Below, piece after piece: positions 39,970-48,271 of a stretch of DNA of 64,000 nt. A model generated the notes under the pieces. The model was not told the DNA's origin. It was given only the letters and a program-made list of their open reading frames with translations, and did no database searches. A program made the position numbers and the translations under genes. Source of the stretch: Gulosibacter hominis (GTDB taxonomy: Bacteria > Actinomycetota > Actinomycetes > Actinomycetales > Microbacteriaceae); the NCBI RefSeq assembly GCF_904842695.1, contig NZ_CAJGWQ010000011.1:1-64000 (forward strand), given 5' to 3'. How positions within the stretch are numbered: position 1 is the first letter of the stretch; each line of letters starts with the position of its first letter.

Positions 39970-41001
39970 TCAAGGATTCGACGACGCGTTCGCCGGCTCC
40001 CAGCCGAGTTCGGGCGCAACGTACTTCGCGAACGATTCGAGCACGTGCAGGTTGTACTGGGTGCCGACCTGGTTGGGAATCGTCAACATGAGTGTGTCCG
40101 CCGACATCACCGCTGCGTCCGCCCGCAACTGTTCGACGAGCTTGTCCGGCTCGTCCGCGTAGGTACGGCCAAACGTCGACGTGTAGCCGTCAATGACACC
40201 CACCTGGTCACGGCCTTGGCCGCCCCTGCCGAAGTAACGACGGTCAAGGTCGCTCACGATCGGGAACACCGAACGGCTGACCGACACGCGCGGCTCCCAC
40301 CCGTGCCCGGCCTCGGCCCAAGCGTCGCGGTACTGCTGGATCTGCTCAGCCTGCAGGTCGCCCAGGCTCGCGCCGGTCGCCTCGGTAAGCAGCGTCGAGC
40401 TCATGAGGTTGACCCCCTGCTGCGCACTCCACACGGCGGTGTCCCGGCTTCCGGCACCCCACCAGATGCGACGATCCAAGCCCGGCGAATGCGGCTGGAT
40501 GCCGAGCCGGCTACCGACGGGGAACTGCTTCGGATCGGCATCGACCACCTTCTCGCCGCGGATCGCCGCCATGAACAGCGGGAACTTCTCGCGCGCAATG
40601 TCCGCCCCGCGCGGGTCGGTCGAGCCGGTGTAGCCGAATGCCTCCCAACCACGATCGGCGGGCTCCGGCGACCCGCGACTCACGCCCAGGGCGACGCGGC
40701 CGTCGGCGATGAGATCGAGTGCGGCAGCCTCCTCGGCCAAGTAGAGCGGATTCTCGTAGCGCAGGTCGATCACGCCGGTGCCGACCTCGATGTGCGTGGT
40801 GCGCGCCGCGATCGCCGAGAGCAGTGGCATCGGCGAGGCCGCCTGCCTGGCGAAGTGGTGCACGCGGAAGTAGGCGCCGTTGACACCCAGCTCATCGGCG
40901 GCGACGGACAACTCAATGGCGCTGTGCAACGACGCTCGAGCGTCAAACGAGTCACCTTCCGGACCGTGATGACCAAAACTCAGGAATCCAAAGCGCTTCA
41001 C
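39970..41001 (-). CDS. LLM class flavin-dependent oxidoreductase
   Basis: 343 residues of the bacterial luciferase-like fold: N terminus RFGFLSFGHHGPEG, PLLSAIAARTTHIEVGTGVIDLRYENPLYLAEEAAALDLIADGRV, and WWGAGSRDTAVWSAQQG. Flavin-dependent, substrate unknown. Start is the GTG at 41001, with AGGAGG 3 bp before it; the longer frame upstream lacks support. Its final 60 residues (LVEQLRADAAVMSADTLM...APELGWEP) are homologous to the odd tail of the broken multicopper oxidase at 57555-57747. Confidence 0.88.
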   Translation of the reverse strand: MKRFGFLSFGHHGPEGDSFDARASLHSAIELSVAADELGVNGAYFRVHHFARQAASPMPLLSAIAARTTHIEVGTGVIDLRYENPLYLAEEAAALDLIADGRVALGVSRGSPEPADRGWEAFGYTGSTDPRGADIAREKFPLFMAAIRGEKVVDADPKQFPVGSRLGIQPHSPGLDRRIWWGAGSRDTAVWSAQQGVNLMSSTLLTEATGASLGDLQAEQIQQYRDAWAEAGHGWEPRVSVSRSVFPIVSDLDRRYFGRGGQGRDQVGVIDGYTSTFGRTYADEPDKLVEQLRADAAVMSADTLMLTIPNQVGTQYNLHVLESFAKYVAPELGWEPANASSNP

Positions 41002-41080
41002 GATCCTCCTAATTGAATGCTCAACAGCATAGCGAGTACGCTTCACCAGACCGCACGTAGCGAATCCACGCCAAGCAGCG

Positions 41081-41563
41081 TTAATCGGCAGACCCAGAAA
41101 GCGACGTCCGTTCTTTAGCGGCATCCCTGCGTCCTATCACCGCGACAACAACGCCCACGATGTAGGACACAATCACCCCAAGGCCACACAGCAAAAACAA
41201 TATTGAGGAAAGCTCTAGCGCCTCCCGCCCCACAAACACAGTGAAGGCGGATTTCACGCTCTCCTGGGTGTCACCGCCATCAACGATGAAGAATCCAGCA
41301 AGGAAGAGAAACACGGTCATCGCGATGAAGGCCCAGGACTCGCGCCACCCGAAGGTCTTATACGGCCTTTCCTTTACGCTGCGCACGGGGATACACCACA
41401 GACCAATAAGCGAAACTGCAACGATTAGCCCTACTGGAAGTGAGAAGAGCACCATCCAGCCGCCCGCCCCGAACATAATCCGCCCCATGGCAAAGAACGC
41501 CGTCCCTAACAGACTCAGGACAAGCGCCGCAGCAGAGCTGATGTGGACATTCCTGTAGCTCAT
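41081..41563 (-). CDS. four-helix membrane protein of unknown function
   Basis: 160 residues with four hydrophobic segments (around residues 8-25, 30-52, 72-92, 115-140), a basic loop between helices 2 and 3, and a short charged C terminus. I do not recognise the family. TAGGATG precedes the ATG at 41563 by 6-12 bp. The first 36 codons are duplicated, in the same orientation, at 43180-43287, where the rest of the gene is missing. Confidence 0.65.
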   Translation of the reverse strand: MSYRNVHISSAAALVLSLLGTAFFAMGRIMFGAGGWMVLFSLPVGLIVAVSLIGLWCIPVRSVKERPYKTFGWRESWAFIAMTVFLFLAGFFIVDGGDTQESVKSAFTVFVGREALELSSILFLLCGLGVIVSYIVGVVVAVIGRRDAAKERTSLSGSAD

Positions 41564-41580
41564 GCACCACATCCTATTTA

Positions 41581-41653
41581 CTAAACCAGGCGTAACCCTT
41601 CCCCACTCCAACAGCACTCCCACCGAGCATGGTTCGGACCGGACCTCGGTGGC
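41581..41653 (+). pseudogene. fragment of a second DUF1963 gene
   Basis: About 70 bp nearly identical to 43487-43555 inside the intact DUF1963 gene, encoding KPGVTLPHSNSTPTEHGS versus KPAVTLPYSNSTPTEHGS. Both ends of the gene are missing. Together with the neighbouring membrane-protein start it shows that a membrane-protein/DUF1963 pair was once duplicated here. Confidence 0.8.
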
Positions 41654-41781
41654 CGGGCACCACGAGGATGGCGTCGCGGGTCCGAAGAGCCTGCGACCCC
41701 GTGGCGAGCGTTAGCCCAGCAGCCGAGGCGCCACTTCAGTGCAGCGCCCACCCCAAAACCTAGTGTGCTAGCATCCTATCC

Positions 41782-41925
41782 ATGACCGAGAAGTCCCAGT
41801 TCAACGTCTATCTGCCGCGCGAGCTCGTCACACAGGTGAAGCACCGCGCCGTAGATGAGAACACCAGCCTGTCCGCGCTCGTCGAGAAGGCACTGACCGA
41901 GTACCTGCAGAAGGAGCAGTCATGA
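41782..41925 (+). CDS. 47-residue ribbon-helix-helix protein
   Basis: Small frame encoding [20 protein letters not shown] and ending [15 protein letters not shown]. The pattern [20 protein letters not shown] followed by [10 protein letters not shown] is a CopG/Arc-like RHH fold, so it probably binds DNA as a dimer. Its stop overlaps the VOC gene start (ATGA at 41922-41925). A perfect palindrome TGCTAGCA at 41767-41774, 7 bp before the ATG, could be its operator. Too short for many gene finders. Confidence 0.75.
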   Translation: MTEKSQFNVYLPRELVTQVKHRAVDENTSLSALVEKALTEYLQKEQS

Positions 41926-42494
41926 TCGTGCACCCCGTCATCACCACCCCGAACCCGGAGCGGTGGATCGCACTGCTGAAGGCGCTCGGCGCCTCGGTGT
42001 CCACTCACGACGACGGCACTCACCTGGCCGAGTTCGCCGGCGGTCGGCTCTCGGTCACCTCCGGAGACTCCCCCGGCGTGGAGTTCGGCCTCGAAGAGGT
42101 CCGAGGCGAGCTACCGGTGAAAAGCGGTGCCGTGCAGGTGGCCCCGCTGCTGTGCACACCGCAGGTCGAGAAGACCGCGCAGATGCTCGCGGGCCAGGGG
42201 CTGCAGAGGCGGCTAACCTCGGACAGCGGCGACTGGGCAGATCTGGTCGGCGACGGGATCGTGGGTGTGCATATCGGCCGGGAGGAGTCCACGGTGATAG
42301 CCTTTGAGGCCGCGGATGTGGAGGCCTTGAAGGAGCCGCTGGAAGGGGCCGGGTTCCGCGTGGCCCTGGTGGATGAGGCCTACGGCCGGACCCTGCACGT
42401 GGAGCATCCGGACGATCCCCGCCAGGAGGCTGAGATCTGGATCAACGAGACTCAGACCGACACCTACGGGTACACGCGACACGATGAGGACTGA
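41922..42494 (+). CDS. VOC (glyoxalase/bleomycin-resistance) superfamily protein
   Basis: 190 residues with two beta-alpha-beta-beta-beta units: the first starts [22 protein letters not shown], the second has [44 protein letters not shown]. Metal-ligand residues are not clear enough to assign a reaction. Coupled to the small RHH protein upstream, an arrangement that suggests a regulated pair, perhaps for drug or aldehyde tolerance. Ends 36 bp before the leftmost ychF-end repeat. Confidence 0.78.
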   Translation: MIVHPVITTPNPERWIALLKALGASVSTHDDGTHLAEFAGGRLSVTSGDSPGVEFGLEEVRGELPVKSGAVQVAPLLCTPQVEKTAQMLAGQGLQRRLTSDSGDWADLVGDGIVGVHIGREESTVIAFEAADVEALKEPLEGAGFRVALVDEAYGRTLHVEHPDDPRQEAEIWINETQTDTYGYTRHDED

Positions 42495-42530
42495 GTCGGC
42501 CATCGTCGAGAAGCCCTCAGGGGCAGGGAC

Positions 42531-42554
42531 TCACACGTTAACGCGGAACTCGAC
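42531..42554 (-). repeat. ychF 3'-end repeat, copy A (putative attachment site)
   Basis: Eight codons reading VEFRVNV-stop on the minus strand, one residue different from the end of ychF (VEFRFNV). About 22 of 25 bases match the copy at 61291. Same orientation as the other four copies. Leftmost copy seen, and the likely outer border of the inserted array. Confidence 0.65.
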
Positions 42555-42574
42555 CGAGCTCCGGCTGGGAACCA

Positions 42575-43090
42575 TCAGCGCCCGTGGTCGTGCGTGGCAT
42601 CGGTTCGCTGGCGGTCCAGCCAGCGACTGAGCGCGTCGATCCACATGTCGAAGGCGTCGAGGTGCGCGTCATGGCTACCGCCATCGAGATCAATCCTGTC
42701 GGTCTGGGACCTGCGCCGAATCAAAGCTTCCCGATCACCGCTGCCTTTCACATGCCCTTCCAGCATCACGAGCCATTTGACCAGGTCTGGTCGTGCCACC
42801 GCGACGAGGAACGCGGTATGGGCTCCCATCGACTGCCCGACGAGCACCGCGCGCTGCCGAGGGACGAGCTCCTCGAGCACTGCGACGACGTCTCCGACGA
42901 AGGCATCGCGCGACAAGTCATTGGGAAGCCGTGTACTCGCACCGTGCCCCCGCTGGTCCACGAGTAGCACCCGATATCCCGGTAACGCTTGCGCCGTTGG
43001 CAGCAGCTCGCGCGAGCTCCCCGCGAGATATGCGCCCATGCAGATTCCGAGGTAGCTTCCACCGGTAGCAAAATAGTCACGTAGCCCGCG
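42575..43090 (-). pseudogene. chimeric fragment: BPL_N-like start joined to an alpha/beta hydrolase
   Basis: One open frame in which about residues 11-37 (GLRDYFATGGSYLGICMGAYLAG) match the biotin-ligase-N/amidotransferase-like domain with its Cys, and the rest (YRVLLVDQRGHGAS, VLVGQSMGAHTAFLVAVARPD) matches an alpha/beta hydrolase lacking its first strand. Neither part is complete: the hydrolase has no N-terminal oxyanion strand and the amidotransferase domain is a scrap. I read it as a recombination product, not a functional gene. Confidence 0.6.
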
Positions 43091-43092
43091 GA

Positions 43093-43131
43093 TGTCGCGG
43101 CCAAGGCCGTCGTCAAGCAATTGCCCGACCT
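43093..43131 (+). pseudogene. 39-bp fragment of a DUF6493 gene
   Basis: Matches 39010-39048 in the large DUF6493 gene at 36 of 39 positions, same strand, encoding AAKAVVKQLPD versus AAKAVVEQLPD. Similarity ends on both sides. It lies exactly where the chimeric hydrolase frame begins. Confidence 0.6.
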
Positions 43132-43179
43132 GGATGCGGCACTGCCACGAGTGCCCCGGCCCGAACGGTGCGGATTATA

Positions 43180-43287
43180 ACCATCCGACCACCCCAGACA
43201 CAGCCCGCCCAGAGCAAAGAACGCCGCCTCTAACAGACTCAGGACAGGCACCACGACGGGGTGGATAGGGACATTCCAGTAGCTCAT
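43180..43287 (-). pseudogene. 5' fragment of a membrane-protein gene
   Basis: 36 codons beginning MSYWNVPIHPVVVPVLSLLEAAFFALGG, clearly homologous to the start of the intact membrane protein at 41081-41563 (MSYRNVHISSAAALVLSLLGTAFFAMG). The remaining 120 codons are absent. It faces away from the DUF1963 gene, the same arrangement as the remnant pair at 41.5 kb. Confidence 0.75.
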
Positions 43288-43392
43288 CCACCGCATCCCA
43301 CTTACAACCCTGGCTATCTACTGCAGCGTTCTTTCTTTTAAGTACAATCCCTGATCAACCACCTTGTTTCCCTAGAGGAAGAACCAGCCACC

Positions 43393-44349
43393 ATGCCAGA
43401 GTTCTCAGCACAGGTTCAAGCGCTACGGTCACTGATCGAGTCGGGAGAGCTCATCTCCGAAGACGCTGATGGCCTAATCCAACTTGCTAAACCAGCCGTA
43501 ACCCTTCCCTACTCCAACAGCACTCCTACCGAGCATGGTTCGTACTTCGGTGGCAGGCCGTATCTTCCGGAAGGTTCGGCCTGGCCCGTCGCAAAGAGCG
43601 GTCAGCCATTGCTCCATGTCATTCAGCTAAATTTTGCCGATATTGTCCGTCATGTGCGTGCGGAGGGAGCATCGGAAAGCGAAGCAACTCTCGGCGGATT
43701 GATTCCGGGGTCAGGAATTTTTCAACTCTTTGTCGGTGCTGATCCGCTCTATGGCGGATTTGATTCGAATTCGTCTGGCGACGGCATGGAAATTCGCTAC
43801 ATCCCTGAGCCTGCGGAAGGGTTTGGCAACCACAGCTTTCCTGGACCTCATACCGCGGAGCCTGCCGCATTCGATGAACAGGACGAGGATTATTGCTCCC
43901 CGTTTAGCAAGGATCTTGGGGAGGTTATGAACTCGCCGATTTCTTTGTCGAGCGCAGTGGCAATGATCCCTCCCACTGACCAAGCAGTGTACGAGGCTTG
44001 GGAGTCCGAAAAGGACGATGACTTTTTTGATAACGATGACTACTTTGACGAGCTAGTTGAGTTGCGAGCCGCAGCCAGTAACCAAAGCAACATTATGCTT
44101 GGCGGTTTCCCAGCCTTCGCACAAGACCCTACGCAGCCTGATGGGTACGTTCACTTCCTGGAGATTGATTCCACATATCTGGAAGAAGAAGAGCTTCCCT
44201 TCGAAGCGATGTGGGGCGATCTAGGTGTGGCCCACGTATTTCTGCACCCGGACGCATTGCAGAAAATGCACGAGGGCGAGGCCGTGGTGTACCGCTCCGA
44301 AAATACTGGCACGACGGATGGTGCTGTTTTTTACTGGGATTGCGGCTAA
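43393..44349 (+). CDS. DUF1963 (YwqG-like) protein
   Basis: 318 residues with the DUF1963 pattern: SYFGGRPYLPEGSAWPVAKSGQPLLHVIQLNFADI near residues 50-85, IFQLFVG, an acidic middle, then NIMLGGFPAFAQDPTQPDG and a C-terminal GVAHVFLHPDAL. The family is of unknown biochemistry but is frequent among toxin-immunity gene sets. AGAGGAAG precedes the ATG. Convergent with the shorter DUF6493 gene, with 26 bp between the stops. A fragment of a second copy lies at 41581. Confidence 0.85.
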   Translation: MPEFSAQVQALRSLIESGELISEDADGLIQLAKPAVTLPYSNSTPTEHGSYFGGRPYLPEGSAWPVAKSGQPLLHVIQLNFADIVRHVRAEGASESEATLGGLIPGSGIFQLFVGADPLYGGFDSNSSGDGMEIRYIPEPAEGFGNHSFPGPHTAEPAAFDEQDEDYCSPFSKDLGEVMNSPISLSSAVAMIPPTDQAVYEAWESEKDDDFFDNDDYFDELVELRAAASNQSNIMLGGFPAFAQDPTQPDGYVHFLEIDSTYLEEEELPFEAMWGDLGVAHVFLHPDALQKMHEGEAVVYRSENTGTTDGAVFYWDCG

Positions 44350-44375
44350 TTTCCAGTGGGTGACCTATAAGAACG

Positions 44376-46244
44376 TCACAAGTGCGAGTGGAGTGCATCG
44401 CTGAGAGTTCTCGCTTTTTTGAGTGCAGCACTCGAACCTTTCTGCGAGGCAAAGGCGTGCAGACCATCCCACGCGTCCGCGGGAATGTAACCACGGCGGG
44501 TAGCTTCAGCAAGGATTTGGTGGTGCACAGTTACCACGTCGAGCACCCGGTTAACCCACCTGGGCACAGGCGTGTGCTCGGCAGCAAAAACCAGCGGTTC
44601 GGTGACCATCGGCCACAACGCGGGCAGGAGTTCCGGTTTCGTCTCAAGATCGTGAATGGCGCGTGCGGGGCTCCACGCCCCACCCGGTATCAGTTGGGGT
44701 ACCACGGCTCGGACGGTGGCCCATCCGAGCTTTCCCGAGACGACCAACTGCTCTACGTCGTTGCGCGGGATAGTCACGTCACCGTCGGTCGCAAGATCGG
44801 TCAAGCACACACCAAACAATGAGTCTGAACGCGTTTTTTGCTCGGTAATTCGCTTGTTCTTCCGGCGTTGCCACGCATTGCGTTCCTTATTGCCGAACGG
44901 TTCAGCAACCATCTGTTTGCCGTCAAAGAACACTCGCTCATTCTCGGTAGACAGCACCCATCCTTCACTCAGGAATGCACCCGTGAAGGTGCTGAGTTTC
45001 ACTGTCTGGCCCGTGGGGAGTGTGAGGTGGCACATCAACCTGCGGTGACTCGCATGAGGATCGTCCCAGTGTGCACTGATCTGGGCGCCGTCATCGATGC
45101 GGGAAGCGGTTCCCGCATCAGGTGGCCACACGCGGTGAAATTCCTCTGCGTCAAGTTCTTCGGCGTTGAACTCTTCGGATTTAGAATCCGAAGCCTTGCG
45201 CGTGGGGAGTTCTTCAGCAGCGGGTTCGGGGGCCGCTACTCCCCAGGCGTCTAGTACCCGTTGTGCCTGCTTCGCTAGCGCCGCATTCTTCTCCACGGCT
45301 AGCTCGCCCACCCGGTCTGCCAGCAGGTGAATCTGTTCAGACTCCAAGTCTTTCCTGCCTGCCAGCGCCTCAACTACCGCGCGCTTTGCCTTCACTGTTT
45401 TGGCGTACAGAGCAGGTAGAGCCACTTCAGCAACCACCTCGGGAGGGGCGAATGAAATGAGCCGAGGTGCGAGCGCCTCCACCACCGGCCCCTCACCCAC
45501 GCTGATCGCGGGAACCAACACCGCCACCCGGTCCAACAGCTCGGAATCGCGGACGCTCAACTCCTCCTTGATAATCCGCACCAGTTCCTTGCGGTCCCCG
45601 GGCTTGGGGGCGGTGTCCAGTCCGGTGATGGCGAGTTGCAGGGCGTCATCACGGCTGATGAGGCCCTGTTGAACCCCCATGAGGAGCACTGCGCCCAACG
45701 GGCCATCCACGGAGCCGCCCAGCTCCAGTGCGGCGCGCAGGTGAGTGGCAAATGATGGGCGCAGGTCGTCGAGGGACGGAATCCATGAGCCGCGCCCAGG
45801 TGTTTGACCTGTGAGTCCTTGGTGAGCCGTCACGGTCCAGGCTTCGAGGCACGGAAGTGTGTAGGGCATCTCCAAGCCGTGTTTGAGGATCAGACCCACG
45901 GCCACGTTTTCGCTCATTGCATCCGCATTCGCCCACAGCCAGCACGCGCGTTCAGCAAATGCGAGCGCAAAGTCCTCATCACGTTGTAGAAGGCAGTCCA
46001 AGAGCGCTTGGTCTGACCCCTTAGCCAGTTCTGCTGCCCGCCGCCCGTTCACTCCCAACCGAATGGCGAACATGCCGAGCATCCCAGGGTCAACGTCCAC
46101 GCTTGGAGCTCCCTTTTGCAGGCCCGCGAGCGCGGCACGCTGTTGGTCATTTGTCCCCAGCGAAAGGATGGGGGCATCTTCGCGAGCGGCTGTGTCCCAG
46201 CCGAGGTCTTTAAAAATCTGTACCGAGCGGTCAATGGGCCTCAT
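44376..46244 (-). CDS. shorter DUF6493 family protein
   Basis: 622 residues. The first 340 (RSVQIFKDLGWDTAAREDAPILSLGT, KPGDRKELVRIIKEELSVRDSELL) and the last 270 (FHRVWPPDAGTASRIDDGA, WVNRVLDVVTVHHQILAEATRRGYIPADAWDG) align with the 1092-residue protein at 36642-39920, but about 460 central residues are absent. An acidic hinge EEFNAEELDAEEF marks the junction. GAGGAACAC provides the ribosome site. No SWIM partner is adjacent to this copy. Function unknown. Confidence 0.82.
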   Translation of the reverse strand: MRPIDRSVQIFKDLGWDTAAREDAPILSLGTNDQQRAALAGLQKGAPSVDVDPGMLGMFAIRLGVNGRRAAELAKGSDQALLDCLLQRDEDFALAFAERACWLWANADAMSENVAVGLILKHGLEMPYTLPCLEAWTVTAHQGLTGQTPGRGSWIPSLDDLRPSFATHLRAALELGGSVDGPLGAVLLMGVQQGLISRDDALQLAITGLDTAPKPGDRKELVRIIKEELSVRDSELLDRVAVLVPAISVGEGPVVEALAPRLISFAPPEVVAEVALPALYAKTVKAKRAVVEALAGRKDLESEQIHLLADRVGELAVEKNAALAKQAQRVLDAWGVAAPEPAAEELPTRKASDSKSEEFNAEELDAEEFHRVWPPDAGTASRIDDGAQISAHWDDPHASHRRLMCHLTLPTGQTVKLSTFTGAFLSEGWVLSTENERVFFDGKQMVAEPFGNKERNAWQRRKNKRITEQKTRSDSLFGVCLTDLATDGDVTIPRNDVEQLVVSGKLGWATVRAVVPQLIPGGAWSPARAIHDLETKPELLPALWPMVTEPLVFAAEHTPVPRWVNRVLDVVTVHHQILAEATRRGYIPADAWDGLHAFASQKGSSAALKKARTLSDALHSHL

Positions 46245-46379
46245 GTGTGTTCCTCAGATCAGGGCCGTCACCTAATCATGGCACGCGGTTATGCCACCCG
46301 GTTTGCCCGGTCGATCGTGCCCTGTTCCAGCACGCGGGGTGACGTACTTAAGTTCGAACACGAAGCGCCGCCCCTCGTG
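46245..46379. other. short interval with possible gene tail
   Basis: Upstream of the DUF6493 gene. On the minus strand one frame reads RRFVFELKYVTPR and another continues VLEQGTIDRANRVA-stop, which could be a frameshifted C terminus of a lost gene. Too little for a call. Confidence 0.2.
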
Positions 46380-47009
46380 TCACGCAGTACCCAGCAACTC
46401 CTGGATGCTGACAACCGACCTTGACGCCTTGCTCACGTCACTGCCCTCAACGGTGGAGGGCGGAGGATAGAGGGCAATGCCCTGTGACAACGCCAACGGC
46501 GCCACCTCGCCTTGCCAACCGGGCCAGCGCAGCCCCTCGAACACCACGTCGAGCGCACCGCTCAGCGCAGCCTGTAGGAATGCCGAGTAACCGCCACCGA
46601 GTCCATCCCATGCGAGGGTGTCCGGACCGAAGTAACACACTTCACCGGGCGCAACACCCAGCGCACCGCCGTCGATGGCGAACAGGCCACCCAAGACGTC
46701 ATGCCCGACAACGAGCGCACCGGGCGGTTCTGGAACGGGGCCGCTCAGCCCGTTCGCTTCAGCGATGCTCAGCAGATGCTCGCTGCCGCCGCCGTACAAA
46801 CGAACCCAACCGTGGTCGGCGACGATGCCCCCGGTGTGCAGCGCGACGGCCCCCATCGTCGACGCGGCACTGACCTGCAACCCCCACAGCGAACGCTGCC
46901 CTCGCTCCGGGTCGACGGGAAGCGCGATGACGTCGGATTCGGCTAACGCCTGCTGAAGATGGGGCCAGGCCGGATCGTCGACGGCGATGAGGCGTTCGAT
47001 GTCGAGCAT
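46380..47009 (-). CDS. DUF2625 family protein
   Basis: 209 residues with the DUF2625 pattern: LIAVDDPAWPHLQQALAES near the start, GAVALHTGGIVADHGWVRLYGGG, then GALVVGHDVLGGLFAIDGGALG and VCYFGPDTLAWDGLGGGYSAFL. The family is uncharacterised and related in style to SUKH and other immunity-like proteins. GAAGGAATC supplies the ribosome site for the ATG at 47009; an in-frame ATG 11 codons earlier is less well placed. Confidence 0.85.
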   Translation of the reverse strand: MLDIERLIAVDDPAWPHLQQALAESDVIALPVDPERGQRSLWGLQVSAASTMGAVALHTGGIVADHGWVRLYGGGSEHLLSIAEANGLSGPVPEPPGALVVGHDVLGGLFAIDGGALGVAPGEVCYFGPDTLAWDGLGGGYSAFLQAALSGALDVVFEGLRWPGWQGEVAPLALSQGIALYPPPSTVEGSDVSKASRSVVSIQELLGTA

Positions 47010-47372
47010 GGCGATTCCTTCACTTAGCAGGCTCATCTTCAAGGACGAGCGGTGAGCACCAGCTGCATACTACAGCAAGACTCCACAAAGTTTCACCGCA
47101 AATTCATTTGCTACATTGCCACCAATCAACTGACGGCAACGCTGCTTGGAACACTTATAGGACACTACTACGCACGTGGAGTAAATACCCCTACGCTGCT
47201 ACGCGTGACAACCATATGACGCACGCCAGGGATGCTTGTGAAGTTTTCAAGTGTAACGAACATATCAATGGCAACATAACGCAACACCTAATCAAAACGA
47301 ATACCCATCGTTTTCGACCAATATTAAACAATTCACGTCAGCATGACACAAAGACACCAGAGGCAACGCTAA
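47010..47372. other. A+T-rich interval upstream of the Imm44-like gene
   Basis: Base composition drops sharply after about 47070 and stays low to about 47800. No convincing gene; a 95-codon frame here has no ribosome site and no family-like features. It probably carries the promoter of the downstream gene and travelled with it. Confidence 0.45.
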
Positions 47373-47792
47373 ATGAGATTGTGGAATTCCGCTGAAGCAG
47401 AGCATACCGCAGGGCACGTATATAGCAAGATCGCAAATGAGATTGAGAGAATAGTTAACTCATATATTGAGGGCAAACAATTTTCTGATGCATATAAAGA
47501 TTGGTACTGGTCATACATCGCAATGCTTGAGGGGCCAGTTATGAAGACGATGAAACTCCCCGAGATTGCACGACGCAACAATAAACAACAGGATCTTGAG
47601 TTTCGACTGAAAATCGATTATCAGTCTTTCCTCGATGGTGATTACAATCAACGACTTGAACTGATCATCGAGTCCTTGAATCGCTGCTTAGATCATCCAA
47701 AGATGACGAACACTTGGAAAGTTCCGGAAAGTGACATAACCATTCTGAAACAAGCTTTGCAAGCGGCAGAGCAACAGTTGAAGAATAATTAA
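47373..47792 (+). CDS. Imm44-like immunity protein
   Basis: 139 residues, clearly lower in G+C and with A+T-rich codons unlike all neighbours. The start MRLWNSAEAEHTAGHVY, the helix IANEIERIVNSYIEG, and LEFRLKIDYQSFLDGDYNQRLELIIESLNRCLD follow the pattern of the Imm44 family, which protects against contact-dependent or polymorphic toxins. There is no toxin gene nearby, so it is an orphan immunity gene acquired from a low-G+C source. Family call is by recall of the pattern and is not certain. Confidence 0.6.
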   Translation: MRLWNSAEAEHTAGHVYSKIANEIERIVNSYIEGKQFSDAYKDWYWSYIAMLEGPVMKTMKLPEIARRNNKQQDLEFRLKIDYQSFLDGDYNQRLELIIESLNRCLDHPKMTNTWKVPESDITILKQALQAAEQQLKNN

Positions 47793-47911
47793 AAGTTGCC
47801 CATTAGCGACTCGACACAATGCATACAGCGAGCTTGCGCTACATAATGACGATCCCCTCGACGAAGGATAGCGCAGCCAAGCATGCCGGATGGGCATCCC
47901 ATAAGTGGGCC

Positions 47912-48220
47912 TTAGACGTCGGCAACATAGACAGTCTCTGCCTGGCCGAGGGCCGACTCACGAAAGTAGGGATTGCGGATTGCTCGCTTCACAACCAGAT
48001 CGACATCGCGCTTAACGATGGCACGAAGATCGTCATGCAGCGCGCAGAAGTCTTCAAACGGATCCGGCCGTCCGGGAAGGAAGTCGACGAGGAAGTCGAT
48101 GTCGCTGTCGGTGCCAAAGTCTCCGGTGACGACGGATCCAAACAGTGCTAATTCTGCCACGCCGTGGCGCTCAGCGGCGCGACGGATGGCGTCGAGATCC
48201 ATGCCTGCAGTGACAGTCAT
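47912..48220 (-). CDS. MNT-type nucleotidyltransferase, orphan
   Basis: 102 residues with the minimal nucleotidyltransferase motif LFGSVVTGDFGTDSDIDFLV (G-S...D-x-D). In MntA/HepT pairs this protein AMPylates and silences a HEPN ribonuclease encoded just downstream. Here no HEPN gene follows: downstream DNA is the A+T-rich Imm44 segment. So it is probably a leftover half of a pair. The GSVxxG form is slightly different from the commoner GSRARG. An ATG six codons in is an alternative start. Confidence 0.72.
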   Translation of the reverse strand: MTVTAGMDLDAIRRAAERHGVAELALFGSVVTGDFGTDSDIDFLVDFLPGRPDPFEDFCALHDDLRAIVKRDVDLVVKRAIRNPYFRESALGQAETVYVADV

Positions 48221-48271
48221 GGGGCCAGTATACGAACGTCACCTACCAGCAGAACGGTGAGCCAGGCTCGG

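Noticed and set aside
47108-47395. 95-codon frame in the A+T-rich segment
   Set aside because: No ribosome site, no recognisable pattern, and it overlaps the start of the better supported Imm44-like gene in another frame.
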